NCBI GenBank assembly: GCA_020850375.1
Contig: JADZET010000088.1
Coordinates: forward strand, 1 to 14,273
Direction: 5' to 3'
From: Phycisphaeraceae bacterium
GTDB lineage: Bacteria; Planctomycetota; Phycisphaerae; Phycisphaerales; Phycisphaeraceae
Length of the DNA: 14,273 nucleotides
Numbering within the stretch: the first letter of the stretch is position 1; each line of letters opens with the position of its first letter. Shown piece after piece: positions 6,802-13,356 of this stretch. Under the pieces are notes generated by a model. It saw nothing but the letters and a program-made list of their open reading frames with translations. It searched no databases and was not told the origin of the DNA. The position numbers and the translations under genes are program-made.

Positions 6802-8010
6802 ATGAGTACGGGCGACAAGCTCAAGGGCAACGTCGTCGTCGGCCAGTCCGGCGGGCCGACGGCCGTCATCAATCAGTCCCTCGTCGGCGTCGTCGAGGCC
6901 CTGCGCGATAAGCGCGGCCAAGCCAGAATCCTCGGCGCCCACCACGGCGTCAGGGGCGTGGTCAACGAAGACTTCATCGAGCTGCACGAGATCCCCCAGG
7001 ACCGCCTCGACCGCGTCGCCCAGACCCCCTCCTCCGCCCTGGGCTCGAGCCGTGACAAGCCCGACGAGGCCTACTGCAAGAAGATCCTCGACGTCTTTGC
7101 CAAGCAGAACGTCCGCTACTTCTTCTACATCGGCGGCAACGACTCCTCCGACACCTGCCGGATCGTCAACGAGCTGGCCAAGAAGGCCGGCCACGAGCTG
7201 CGCGCCTTCCACGTGCCCAAGACCATCGACAACGACCTGATGCACAACGACCACACCCCCGGCTTCGGTTCGGCCGCCAAGTTCGTCGCCCAGGCCTTCA
7301 TCGGCGACAACCTCGACAACCGCGCCCTGCCCGGCATCAAGATCAACGTCATCATGGGCCGCCACGCCGGCTTCCTCACCGCCGCCAGCCTCCTCGCCCG
7401 CCAGAGCGAGACCGACGGCCCTCACCTGATCTACGTCCCCGAGGCCATCTTCGACGTCCACAAGTTCGTCCGCGACGTCGAGGACATCTACAAGAAACGC
7501 GGCCGGTGCCTCATCGCCGTCAGCGAGGGCATCCACGACGCCGCCGGCACCCCCATCGCCACCCTCCTCGCCCAGCAGGTCGAGAAGGACGCCCACGGCA
7601 ACGTCCAGCTCTCGGGCACCGGCGCCCTGGGCGACTTCCTCAGCGACGCCATCAAGAAGCACCTCGGCGCCAAGACCCGCGTCCGGGCCGACACCTTCGG
7701 CTACCTCCAACGATGCTTCGCCGGCTGCACCTCGACCACCGACGCCGACGAGGCCCGCATGGCCGGCCGCAAGGCCGCCGAGGCCGCCCTCGCCGGACAC
7801 ACCGAGGGCTCGATCGCCATCCAACGCGTCAGCAGCGACCCCTACCGCGTCGACTACAAGCTCATCGCCCTCTCCGACGTCGCCGCCAAGACCCGAACCC
7901 TCGACCCCAAGTACATCCTCGACGGCAAGGACATCGACGAGAGCTTCAAGGCCTACCTCCAGCCCCTCGTCGGCAAGCTCCCGATCGTCGAGACCCTGCG
8001 GGCCAGGTAA
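6802..8010 (+). CDS. pfp: Pyrophosphate-dependent 6-phosphofructokinase
   Basis: This enzyme phosphorylates fructose 6-phosphate to fructose 1,6-bisphosphate, probably with pyrophosphate as donor, in a reaction that is reversible and can serve glycolysis or gluconeogenesis. The 402-residue protein shows the family motifs: GQSGGPTAVIN (14-24), GGNDS (111-115), PKTIDND (139-145) and MGRHAG (185-190). Two positions indicate PPi rather than ATP: aspartate at the fourth position of GGNDS, where ATP enzymes have glycine (GGDGS), and lysine before TIDND, where ATP enzymes have glycine. The ATG is well placed, with GAAAGGG 8 bases upstream, similar to the site before RNase Y. The gene appears to be transcribed alone, with its own promoter candidate and a strong terminator at 8047-8088. 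Donor specificity is inferred from family knowledge. Confidence 0.93.
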   Translation: MSTGDKLKGNVVVGQSGGPTAVINQSLVGVVEALRDKRGQARILGAHHGVRGVVNEDFIELHEIPQDRLDRVAQTPSSALGSSRDKPDEAYCKKILDVFAKQNVRYFFYIGGNDSSDTCRIVNELAKKAGHELRAFHVPKTIDNDLMHNDHTPGFGSAAKFVAQAFIGDNLDNRALPGIKINVIMGRHAGFLTAASLLARQSETDGPHLIYVPEAIFDVHKFVRDVEDIYKKRGRCLIAVSEGIHDAAGTPIATLLAQQVEKDAHGNVQLSGTGALGDFLSDAIKKHLGAKTRVRADTFGYLQRCFAGCTSTTDADEARMAGRKAAEAALAGHTEGSIAIQRVSSDPYRVDYKLIALSDVAAKTRTLDPKYILDGKDIDESFKAYLQPLVGKLPIVETLRAR

Positions 8011-8046
8011 AAATCACCTCGCCCTCGCGGCGAAACTGTTACGATC

Positions 8047-8088
8047 AAACCCCTCGCCCAAGCGTGCGGACGCCGACGAGGGGTTTTT
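8047..8088 (+). terminator. Rho-independent terminator after the phosphofructokinase gene
   Basis: A 10-pair stem, AAACCCCTCG (8047-8056) with CGAGGGGTTT (8077-8086), closes a 20-base loop that itself contains a GCGT/ACGC mini-stem (8062-8073). A run of five T ends at 8088. It begins 36 bases after the TAA stop. Confidence 0.9.
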
Positions 8089-8102
8089 GCTGGTTCCCCC
8101 GA

Positions 8103-8119
8103 GCGGATCCTCGATCCGC
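8103..8119 (+). promoter_or_regulatory. Inverted repeat in the leader of the UPF0316 gene
   Basis: GCGGATC (8103-8109) and GATCCGC (8113-8119) form a perfect 7-base inverted repeat around CTC. It ends 21 bases before the GTG start, just upstream of the ribosome site GGAG (8131-8134). It could be an operator or an mRNA hairpin near the ribosome site; there is no T run to suggest a terminator. Confidence 0.45.
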
Positions 8120-8140
8120 CGCTGAACACAGGAGTTTGGC

Positions 8141-8716
8141 GTGATCCCGGTGCATCAATGGCTTGAGGCGTACCCGGTGCTTCTGCTGGTCTTCATCTAT
8201 TTCGCCCGCGTGACGGACGTCTCGATCGGCACGGTGCGGACGATCTTCGTCGTCCGCGGGCACCGGGGCTGGGCGGCCTTCCTGGGCTTCTTCGAGGTCA
8301 TGATCTGGCTGCTGGCCGTCTCGGGCGTCCTGACCACCCTCACCGTCGCCAAGATGCTCGCCTACGGCCTGGGCTTCGCCTCCGGCAACCTCGTCGGCGT
8401 CTGGCTCGAGCAGAAACTCGCCATCGGCCAGCAGCGCGTCACCCTCATCTCCCAGGGCCGGCACCACTCCGTGGCCTTCGGCCTGCGCCTGGCCGACTAC
8501 ACCGTCACCGAGATCCCCGCCCACGGCGGACACGGCGACGTGGCCATGTGCTTCGTCATCGTCCCCCGCTCGCGCGTCCGCGAGGTCGTCTCCATCGCCC
8601 GCGGCGTCGACCCCGAGGTCTTCACCACCGTCGAGGACGTCCGCCAGAGCTCGCTCCGCCGCGAGATCAATGGCCTCGATGCCACGGGCTGGCGTTCCGT
8701 GTTCAAAAAGAAATAA
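8141..8716 (+). CDS. UPF0316 / DUF2179-type membrane protein
   Basis: This 191-residue protein matches the layout of the UPF0316 family: three membrane segments (about residues 11-30, 44-64 and 68-88) followed by a soluble C-terminal DUF2179-like domain. The stretch ARVTDVSIGTVRTIFVVRG (22-40), the FFEVMIWLLAVSGVL segment and the YGLGFASGNLVGVWLEQKLA region are typical of the family as I know it. No biochemical role is established; soluble DUF2179-type domains occur in putative transporters and regulators. The GTG start is supported by GGAG 6 bases upstream. The aldo/keto reductase gene follows after 24 bases with its own strong ribosome site, so the two are probably cotranscribed. Confidence 0.88.
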   Translation: MIPVHQWLEAYPVLLLVFIYFARVTDVSIGTVRTIFVVRGHRGWAAFLGFFEVMIWLLAVSGVLTTLTVAKMLAYGLGFASGNLVGVWLEQKLAIGQQRVTLISQGRHHSVAFGLRLADYTVTEIPAHGGHGDVAMCFVIVPRSRVREVVSIARGVDPEVFTTVEDVRQSSLRREINGLDATGWRSVFKKK

Positions 8717-8740
8717 TGGTCGCACTTCAAGGAGCGAGCG

Positions 8741-9691
8741 ATGAAAACGCTGGAACTGGGAAAAACGGGCGTCCAGGTCAGCGCCCTGTGCCTGGGCACG
8801 ATGAACTTCGGCACCCGCAACAACAAGGAACTGAGCTACAGCCTGCTCGACCAGTACGTCGCCGCCGGCGGCTCGTTCCTCGACACCGCCAACTGCTACT
8901 CCTGGTGGAATCCCCCCGGAAAAGGCGGCGAGAGCGAGTCGCTCCTGGGCCAGTGGCTCAAGGACCGCAAGCTCCAGGGCAAGATGTTCATCGCCACCAA
9001 GGTCGGCTTCACCTACCCCCCCGTGCCGACGAGCCTCAAGGCCCCCCTGATCCTCCAGGAGTGCGACAAGAGCCTCCAGCGCCTCGGCGTCGAAACCATC
9101 GACCTCTACTACGCCCACCGCGACGACACGGACACCCCGCAGGAAGAATCCCTCGCCGCCTTCGACAAGCTCATCAAGGCCGGCAAGGTCCGCCTGATCG
9201 GCGCGAGCAACTTCCTCGCCTGGCGGATGGAGCAGGCCCGCTGGGTCAGCAGCACCCGCAAGCTCGCCAGCTACTGCTGCGTGCAGCAGCGCTTCACTTA
9301 CCTGCGGGCCAACAGCAGCGCCGACTTCTCCCCCCAGCGCAACGCCTCGGCTGAATTGGTCGAGTGGTGCGCCCAGAACGACCTGACCTTCCTCGCCTAT
9401 TCACCGCTGCTCAGCGGCGCCTACACCCGCCCCGACCGCAAGTTCAGCCCGCAGTATCAGAGCCCCGACAGCGACGCCCGCCTCGCCGCCCTGCGCGGCG
9501 TCGCCCAGGAAGTCGGCGCCACACCGAATCAGGTCATCTACGCCTGGATGCTCGCGCAACCCTCGCCCATCATCCCCCTGATGGCCGCCGGCAGTGCGGA
9601 TCAGATGAAGGAAAACCTCGCCGCCCCTGACGTGAAACTGACTCCCGAGCAGGTCAAGCGCCTCGACGACGCCGGCGTGCCCCGCCGCTGA
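8741..9691 (+). CDS. Aldo/keto reductase family oxidoreductase
   Basis: A cytosolic NAD(P)H-dependent oxidoreductase of the aldo/keto reductase superfamily, 316 residues, near the usual length. The catalytic tetrad is complete: D48 and Y53 in FLDTANCY, K87 in ATKVGF and H126 in YYAHRDD. The barrel signature IGASNF is at 153-158, and the C-terminal part has the expected cofactor-loop layout (AYSPLLSGAY, then SADQMKENLAA near the 2'-phosphate-binding region). The substrate cannot be told from sequence. AAGGAG lies 6 bases before the ATG, the best ribosome site in the window. The stop is only 12 bases from the convergent rhomboid stop, and no terminator is visible between them. Confidence 0.93.
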   Translation: MKTLELGKTGVQVSALCLGTMNFGTRNNKELSYSLLDQYVAAGGSFLDTANCYSWWNPPGKGGESESLLGQWLKDRKLQGKMFIATKVGFTYPPVPTSLKAPLILQECDKSLQRLGVETIDLYYAHRDDTDTPQEESLAAFDKLIKAGKVRLIGASNFLAWRMEQARWVSSTRKLASYCCVQQRFTYLRANSSADFSPQRNASAELVEWCAQNDLTFLAYSPLLSGAYTRPDRKFSPQYQSPDSDARLAALRGVAQEVGATPNQVIYAWMLAQPSPIIPLMAAGSADQMKENLAAPDVKLTPEQVKRLDDAGVPRR

Positions 9692-9703
9692 GCGCGACGA
9701 ACT

Positions 9704-10870
9704 CTACGCCACCTCCGCCAACACCTGCTCCGCGAGCTTGCGCTGCGCGACGTCGGTGAGCTTGGGCAGCGCGGCGTTCAGCAGCGTCTTGGCCCGAGCC
9801 GCGTCGGTGACGTAGCGGGCGTAGATCAGGCCCAGGATCAATTCCACCTGCTCACGCTGCGTGTACCGACCGTGGACCTCGAGCATCAGCTCATAGGCCC
9901 TGGCGGCCAGGTCGTACCGTCCCTGCGACATCAGCGCGTTGGCGACGTCCAACTGCTCCTGCTGACTCAGCACCGCCTTGGCATCCGCATCGAGCAGCAC
10001 GCCATACAGGTCCGCCGCGTGCCCGAGGTTCTGCTCCCGCAGCGCCCGGCTGATCTGCCCGCGCAGCTCCAGGATCTGCCGCTGCGCCGGCGTCAGGTCC
10101 GCGCCCCCGGAAGCGTTCGACCCACCCGCAACATTTCCCGGGCCGCCGGCCTGAGCCATCCACGGCGCCATCCCCCCCTTGGTCAGCCGTGCGAACTGCC
10201 GACGACGACGACGGTGCTCCAAGAGCGCCAAGAGGTCATAAGGCTCACGCGGCGCCAATCCCACCCACAGCGTCACCATCGCCACGCCGAAGCCAAACGC
10301 GTACCCCACCAGGTGCGCCAGGTACGCCACCTGACCGATCCCCATCACCTGGTAGACCACGTTCGTCCCGATCTGGAACATGATCAGCACCAGGCTCGAG
10401 ATCTCGAAGTAATCGACGTAGAAGATCAACCAGAAGAACATCGTCACCTGCACGCGCGGGAAGAACACCAGGTACGCCCCGGTCACCGCCGCCACTGCCC
10501 CGCTCGCCCCCAGCACCGGCGAGGGCTCGACCAGCGCGTGCCCCAGCGCCGCCAATACGCCGCCCGCCAGGTAGAACCCCAGGTACGCCACCTTGCCTAA
10601 TCGGTCCTCCAGGCTCCCTCCGAAGACATACAGGAACGCCATGTTCCCGATGATGTGCATCCAGTCCGCGTGCAAAAACTGGTAGGTGATGAACTGGTAG
10701 AGCTCCGGGTGGTCCGGGTCCAGGAAATACTGCCGGATGCCCTCGTCCGACGGGTCCAGCACCCGGTGCCGCGTCAGCAGAAAGACCACGACGTTCGCGG
10801 CGATGATCGCGTAGTTCACCCACGGGCGCGTGCGGTGGCGTCGATCCGTGCCGATGGGAAGAATCAACAT
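9704..10870 (-). CDS. Rhomboid-family intramembrane serine protease with TPR-like tail
   Basis: A polytopic membrane protease that should cleave substrates within or near the membrane. Residues about 15-205 form the rhomboid core: the H72-x3-N76 motif in MHIIGNM, the catalytic serine S123 in GASGAV and the catalytic histidine H186 in LAHLVGYAFGF. A basic patch (HRRRRRQFARL) and a Gly/Asn-rich linker (about 235-256) lead to a soluble helical C-terminal region (about 260-388) that looks like TPR repeats (AANALMSQGRYDLAARAYELML-type spacing). Rhomboids with TPR or similar tails are known; the tail may bind partners. The linker DNA contains one CCCCGGAAG unit at 10105-10113. The start is 12 bases after the upstream zinc-ribbon membrane protein stop, implying one operon. 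All catalytic residues are present. Confidence 0.92.
   Translation of the reverse strand: MLILPIGTDRRHRTRPWVNYAIIAANVVVFLLTRHRVLDPSDEGIRQYFLDPDHPELYQFITYQFLHADWMHIIGNMAFLYVFGGSLEDRLGKVAYLGFYLAGGVLAALGHALVEPSPVLGASGAVAAVTGAYLVFFPRVQVTMFFWLIFYVDYFEISSLVLIMFQIGTNVVYQVMGIGQVAYLAHLVGYAFGFGVAMVTLWVGLAPREPYDLLALLEHRRRRRQFARLTKGGMAPWMAQAGGPGNVAGGSNASGGADLTPAQRQILELRGQISRALREQNLGHAADLYGVLLDADAKAVLSQQEQLDVANALMSQGRYDLAARAYELMLEVHGRYTQREQVELILGLIYARYVTDAARAKTLLNAALPKLTDVAQRKLAEQVLAEVA
10105..10113 (-). repeat. Single CTTCCGGGG unit in the rhomboid linker
   Basis: The coding strand carries CTTCCGGGG, read as part of Ala-Ser-Gly-Gly in the low-complexity linker between the rhomboid core and the TPR-like tail. 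The position in a linker parallels the arrays in the neighbouring gene. Confidence 0.45.
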
Positions 10871-10882
10871 GCTCGAGGTCCG

Positions 10883-12247
10883 CTAAGGCTTGGAGACTCG
10901 TTCCGGGGCGGGCCGTCCCACGCCCGCGGCCTGCCATCGTACGTCATCCGCCTTGATGACGGGGGCCGGCAGCTTCACCTCCACCACCGCCGCCTCACCG
11001 GCCTCTCGCGTCAGCCGCCCCGTCACTCCCCACCGGCCCACCACGCGATCGTCCTTGTCGCGGGCGGCCAATTCGAATGCCACTTCCTGTACGGCCCTGC
11101 CCTGGGCCGGTTCGACCTCCAGGGCCACATGGTCCACCTCGCCACCCGACTGTCCCATCACTCGCACCTGCCCCATCCCCAGCGCCACCCCCGCCGACCA
11201 GGCTTCACCGCCCACGAACCGTCCCGTCAGCGTCGAACCCGCCGTGGCCAGCCCTTCCGGCATCGACACCCGCACCGTCAGCGACTCGCGCGGCAGGAGC
11301 ACCGGCAGGTCCATCCGTGACACCGCCTTGGCCAGGCTCGTCGGCGCCGGCGTCCACATCACCAACTCCAACACCGACCCAACCACCACTTGATCCGTCA
11401 CGTTCCGCGCCTTGACCACCACCGCCCCCGGAAGTGCCCCCGGAAGTGTCCCCGGAAGTGTCCCCGGAAGTTTCGCCGGAGCGGTGGCCGACCTCGGACC
11501 CTCACCGCCGCCACTCACCTGCCCGCCCGGCCAGGTCATCTCCTCCACCAGCACCATGAAGCTTGACGTCGCGGACAGCGGCACGTCGCCCGCCTCCTGC
11601 CAGTCGCCCGCTCGCAGCAACACCGCCGGCATCGACACGCGCGCGACCGGCCCAAGCGCCTGGTTGGCCCACCCGCGCGTCGGCTGTGTCTGAGCAGTAC
11701 CCTCCCCACCCGACAACGCCCAGATCAGCAGCCCCAGCAGGATCAACCCCCCGGCCGCGGCGCTGCCGATCAGCGCCGCCCGGGATCGCATCGCCGTTCG
11801 CCACCGCAGGCTCGCGGAGCTGGTCTTGTGCGTGGGCATCACCGACCGGACCAGCTCCAGGATGGAGCTGCCCGTCCGGCTGGGCGATTGGATGGCCGCC
11901 TGTGTCTGAGATGGCGGGTTGACCAGCGAGGACGGCGCGGTGGTCGCCAATGGTGTCTGACCTGGAGTCATCGGTGCGGATACCCCGGGAACCGTCCCCG
12001 AAGATGCTCCGGTGGATGTGTCGGGGGAAACACCGGGGGCGCCCCCGGGAGCGCTTCCGGGGACACTTCCGGGGGCGGGGGCGGGGATAGCTCCTGGGGG
12101 CGACGGCGGCGCCGCCACCGTGCGCAGCACCAAGTCCGACGTCACCGTGAACACCTTGCCGCACTTGACACAACGCACCACCGCTTCGACCCGCACAAAC
12201 GGGCCGGATCGCACATGACCACACGCCGGACAGGTCAACTGGTACAT
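10883..12247 (-). CDS. Zinc-ribbon single-pass membrane protein, function unknown
   Basis: This 454-residue protein begins with a zinc ribbon (C6-x2-C9, C26-x2-C29; CPACG...CVKCG), similar in style to MJ0042-type ribbons. It continues with a Pro/Ala/Gly/Ser/Thr-rich linker (about 46-140), a basic stretch (RWRTAMRSR) and one membrane segment (about 157-178), then a soluble region of about 275 residues rich in beta-type sequence. The basic residues predict the ribbon inside the cell and the C-terminal part outside. No named family was recognised for the C-terminal part. Two Pro/Gly-rich stretches (about 54-73 and 257-274) are encoded by 12-base repeat arrays in opposite orientation. The rhomboid protease gene follows after 12 bases. 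There is no good ribosome site before the ATG; a promoter candidate lies very close, suggesting a leaderless transcript. Confidence 0.82.
   Translation of the reverse strand: MYQLTCPACGHVRSGPFVRVEAVVRCVKCGKVFTVTSDLVLRTVAAPPSPPGAIPAPAPGSVPGSAPGGAPGVSPDTSTGASSGTVPGVSAPMTPGQTPLATTAPSSLVNPPSQTQAAIQSPSRTGSSILELVRSVMPTHKTSSASLRWRTAMRSRAALIGSAAAGGLILLGLLIWALSGGEGTAQTQPTRGWANQALGPVARVSMPAVLLRAGDWQEAGDVPLSATSSFMVLVEEMTWPGGQVSGGGEGPRSATAPAKLPGTLPGTLPGALPGAVVVKARNVTDQVVVGSVLELVMWTPAPTSLAKAVSRMDLPVLLPRESLTVRVSMPEGLATAGSTLTGRFVGGEAWSAGVALGMGQVRVMGQSGGEVDHVALEVEPAQGRAVQEVAFELAARDKDDRVVGRWGVTGRLTREAGEAAVVEVKLPAPVIKADDVRWQAAGVGRPAPERVSKP
11426..11470. repeat. 12-base tandem array, four exact CCCCGGAAG cores
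   Basis: CCCCGGAAG occurs at 11426, 11438, 11450 and 11462, exactly every 12 bases, with the two linker pairs GTG/GTGT-type varying only slightly. A fifth degraded copy may follow near 11474. Because 12 is a multiple of three, it encodes an in-frame Leu-Pro-Gly-(Thr/Ala) repeat in the minus-strand gene. There are no unique spacers, so this is not a CRISPR array. Confidence 0.9.
12033..12074. repeat. Inverted-orientation copy of the 12-base repeat plus a 16-base palindrome
   Basis: CTTCCGGGG occurs at 12054 and 12066, again 12 bases apart but on the opposite strand to the array at 11426-11470. Just beside it is the perfect palindrome CCGGGGGCGCCCCCGG at 12033-12048. It encodes the Pro-Gly-Ser/Ala-rich linker after the zinc ribbon of the same gene. 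Confidence 0.8.
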
Positions 12248-12256
12248 GCCTGCGCC

Positions 12257-12285
12257 ACTTTAGCACTCCCCGCCCCAGCCTCCAA
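12257..12285 (-). promoter_or_regulatory. Candidate promoter of the zinc-ribbon/rhomboid operon
   Basis: On the minus strand TTGGAG (12285-12280), a 17-base spacer ending in an extended TGC, and TAAAGT (12262-12257) form a plausible promoter. Transcription would begin within a few bases of the ATG at 12247, so the mRNA would be nearly leaderless, which fits the missing ribosome site. Confidence 0.35.
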
Positions 12286-12315
12286 GGCCGCACCCCTCGC
12301 CTCTTTCATCCACCG

Positions 12316-12344
12316 TCGCCAGATGTCATTGATTCACGTATAAC
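12316..12344 (+). promoter_or_regulatory. Candidate promoter of the mutarotase gene
   Basis: TCGCCA (12316-12321, four of six consensus bases), a 17-base spacer and TATAAC (12339-12344, five of six) form a promoter-like element. The expected transcription start would fall at or next to the ATG at 12352, implying a leaderless mRNA. There is no ribosome site before that ATG. Confidence 0.42.
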
Positions 12345-12351
12345 ATCCGCC

Positions 12352-13296
12352 ATGCCCCACACACCCCACGACCCCGCCGCCCTTCGGCAGCGCTTCGGCC
12401 TGGCCAACGCCCTGGACTTCGACGCCGGCCAGGGCGGCATGACCCGCGCCCGGCTCACCAGCCCCCACGCCACCGCCGAGGTCTACCTCCACGGCGGGCA
12501 CGTCACCCAGTTCCAGCCCAAGGGCCAGGCCCCGGTCATGTTCCTCAGCCGTCAGAGCCGATTCGAGCCCGGCAAGCCTATCCGCGGCGGCGTGCCGATC
12601 TGCATGCCCTGGTTCTCCGACACCCACCCCCAGAAAACCGCCCCCAAGCACGGCTTCGTCCGCATCGAGCCCTGGTCCGTCGTGGGCGCCCGCCAACCCG
12701 ATCCTGATTCCGTCGAACTGCTCCTCGCCTTCCACTACCCCGGCGCCCCGGGAGCCGGCCTGGAGGCCAAATACGGCCCCTTCTGGCCGCATGCCCTCGA
12801 CACCAAGCTCACCGTCACCCTCGCGGCCGACCTGAAAATCCGCCTGGAAGTCACCAACAGGGGCAAGGAATCCTTCGACCTCGCCGAGGCCCTGCACACC
12901 TATTTTGCCGTCGGCGACGTCCGCCAGGCCTCCGTCCTGGGCCTGGAGAACCTCAGCTACGAGGACCACGTCGGCCCCACGGCCGTCCGCGAACAGGGAG
13001 CCGCCCCCATCCACTTCCGGGGGGAGACCGACCGCGTCTACCTCCGCACGCCCTCGGTCTGCACGCTCGAGGACCCCGTGCTCAAACGCCGGGTCATCAT
13101 CCGCAACACCGGCTCGGACGCCACGGTCGTCTGGAACCCCTGGACCGACCGCGCTAAATCGCTCGCCGACCTGGCCGACGACGAGTGGACCAAGATGCTC
13201 TGCGTCGAGACTGCCAACGTCGCCGACCACAAGGTCCGCCTCGCCCCCGGCGCCGCCCACGCCATGAGCGTCGAGCTCGAGGTCCTGCCGCACTGA
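12352..13296 (+). CDS. Glucose-6-phosphate 1-epimerase-like (YeaD-type) mutarotase
   Basis: A 314-residue galactose-mutarotase-like beta-sandwich protein closest in style to the D-hexose-6-phosphate mutarotase (YeaD) group, which interconverts alpha and beta anomers of hexose 6-phosphates. Characteristic features are GGHVTQFQP (48-56), the PIRGGVPICMPWF segment (76-88), HGFVR with H100, the second histidine in ALHTYFAVGD (H182), the aspartate in GETDRVY (D227) and the likely catalytic glutamate in CVETAN (E286). Length fits the family. The start has no ribosome site and may be used on a leaderless mRNA. A near-palindrome follows shortly after the stop. The glycosidase gene downstream (about 60 bases) suggests a shared role in carbohydrate use. 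Confidence 0.9.
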   Translation: MPHTPHDPAALRQRFGLANALDFDAGQGGMTRARLTSPHATAEVYLHGGHVTQFQPKGQAPVMFLSRQSRFEPGKPIRGGVPICMPWFSDTHPQKTAPKHGFVRIEPWSVVGARQPDPDSVELLLAFHYPGAPGAGLEAKYGPFWPHALDTKLTVTLAADLKIRLEVTNRGKESFDLAEALHTYFAVGDVRQASVLGLENLSYEDHVGPTAVREQGAAPIHFRGETDRVYLRTPSVCTLEDPVLKRRVIIRNTGSDATVVWNPWTDRAKSLADLADDEWTKMLCVETANVADHKVRLAPGAAHAMSVELEVLPH

Positions 13297-13297
13297 A

Positions 13298-13323
13298 CGA
13301 AAACGGTGTCGGATACCGTTTCG
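13298..13323 (+). promoter_or_regulatory. Inverted repeat between the mutarotase and glycosidase genes
   Basis: AAACGGT (13301-13307) and ACCGTTT (13315-13321) are perfect arms of a 21-base near-palindrome with a single mismatched pair inside. As RNA it can also pair from 13298 to 13323 with one bulged A. It starts just past the mutarotase stop and lies about 33 bases before the next start. It may be a regulator binding site ahead of the glycosidase or a transcript-end hairpin; only three T follow, so an intrinsic terminator is less likely. Confidence 0.45.
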
Positions 13324-13356
13324 CCTCGATGTTGGCAAAAAATGCCGAGATCCCCC

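Noticed and set aside
6652..7824. Minus-strand open frame of 390 codons opposite the phosphofructokinase gene
   Set aside because: Gly/Val/Asp-rich antisense translation of a well-conserved enzyme, no motif of its own.
11426..11470. CRISPR-like regular repeat
   Set aside because: The units are only 12 bases, directly adjacent with no unique spacers, and are translated in frame as part of a larger protein.
13014..13022. CTTCCGGGG unit in the mutarotase gene as a repeat insertion
   Set aside because: It falls in the conserved HFRGETDRVY region that contains a likely active-site aspartate, so conserved protein sequence probably explains it. It is counted in the total but not listed as a feature.
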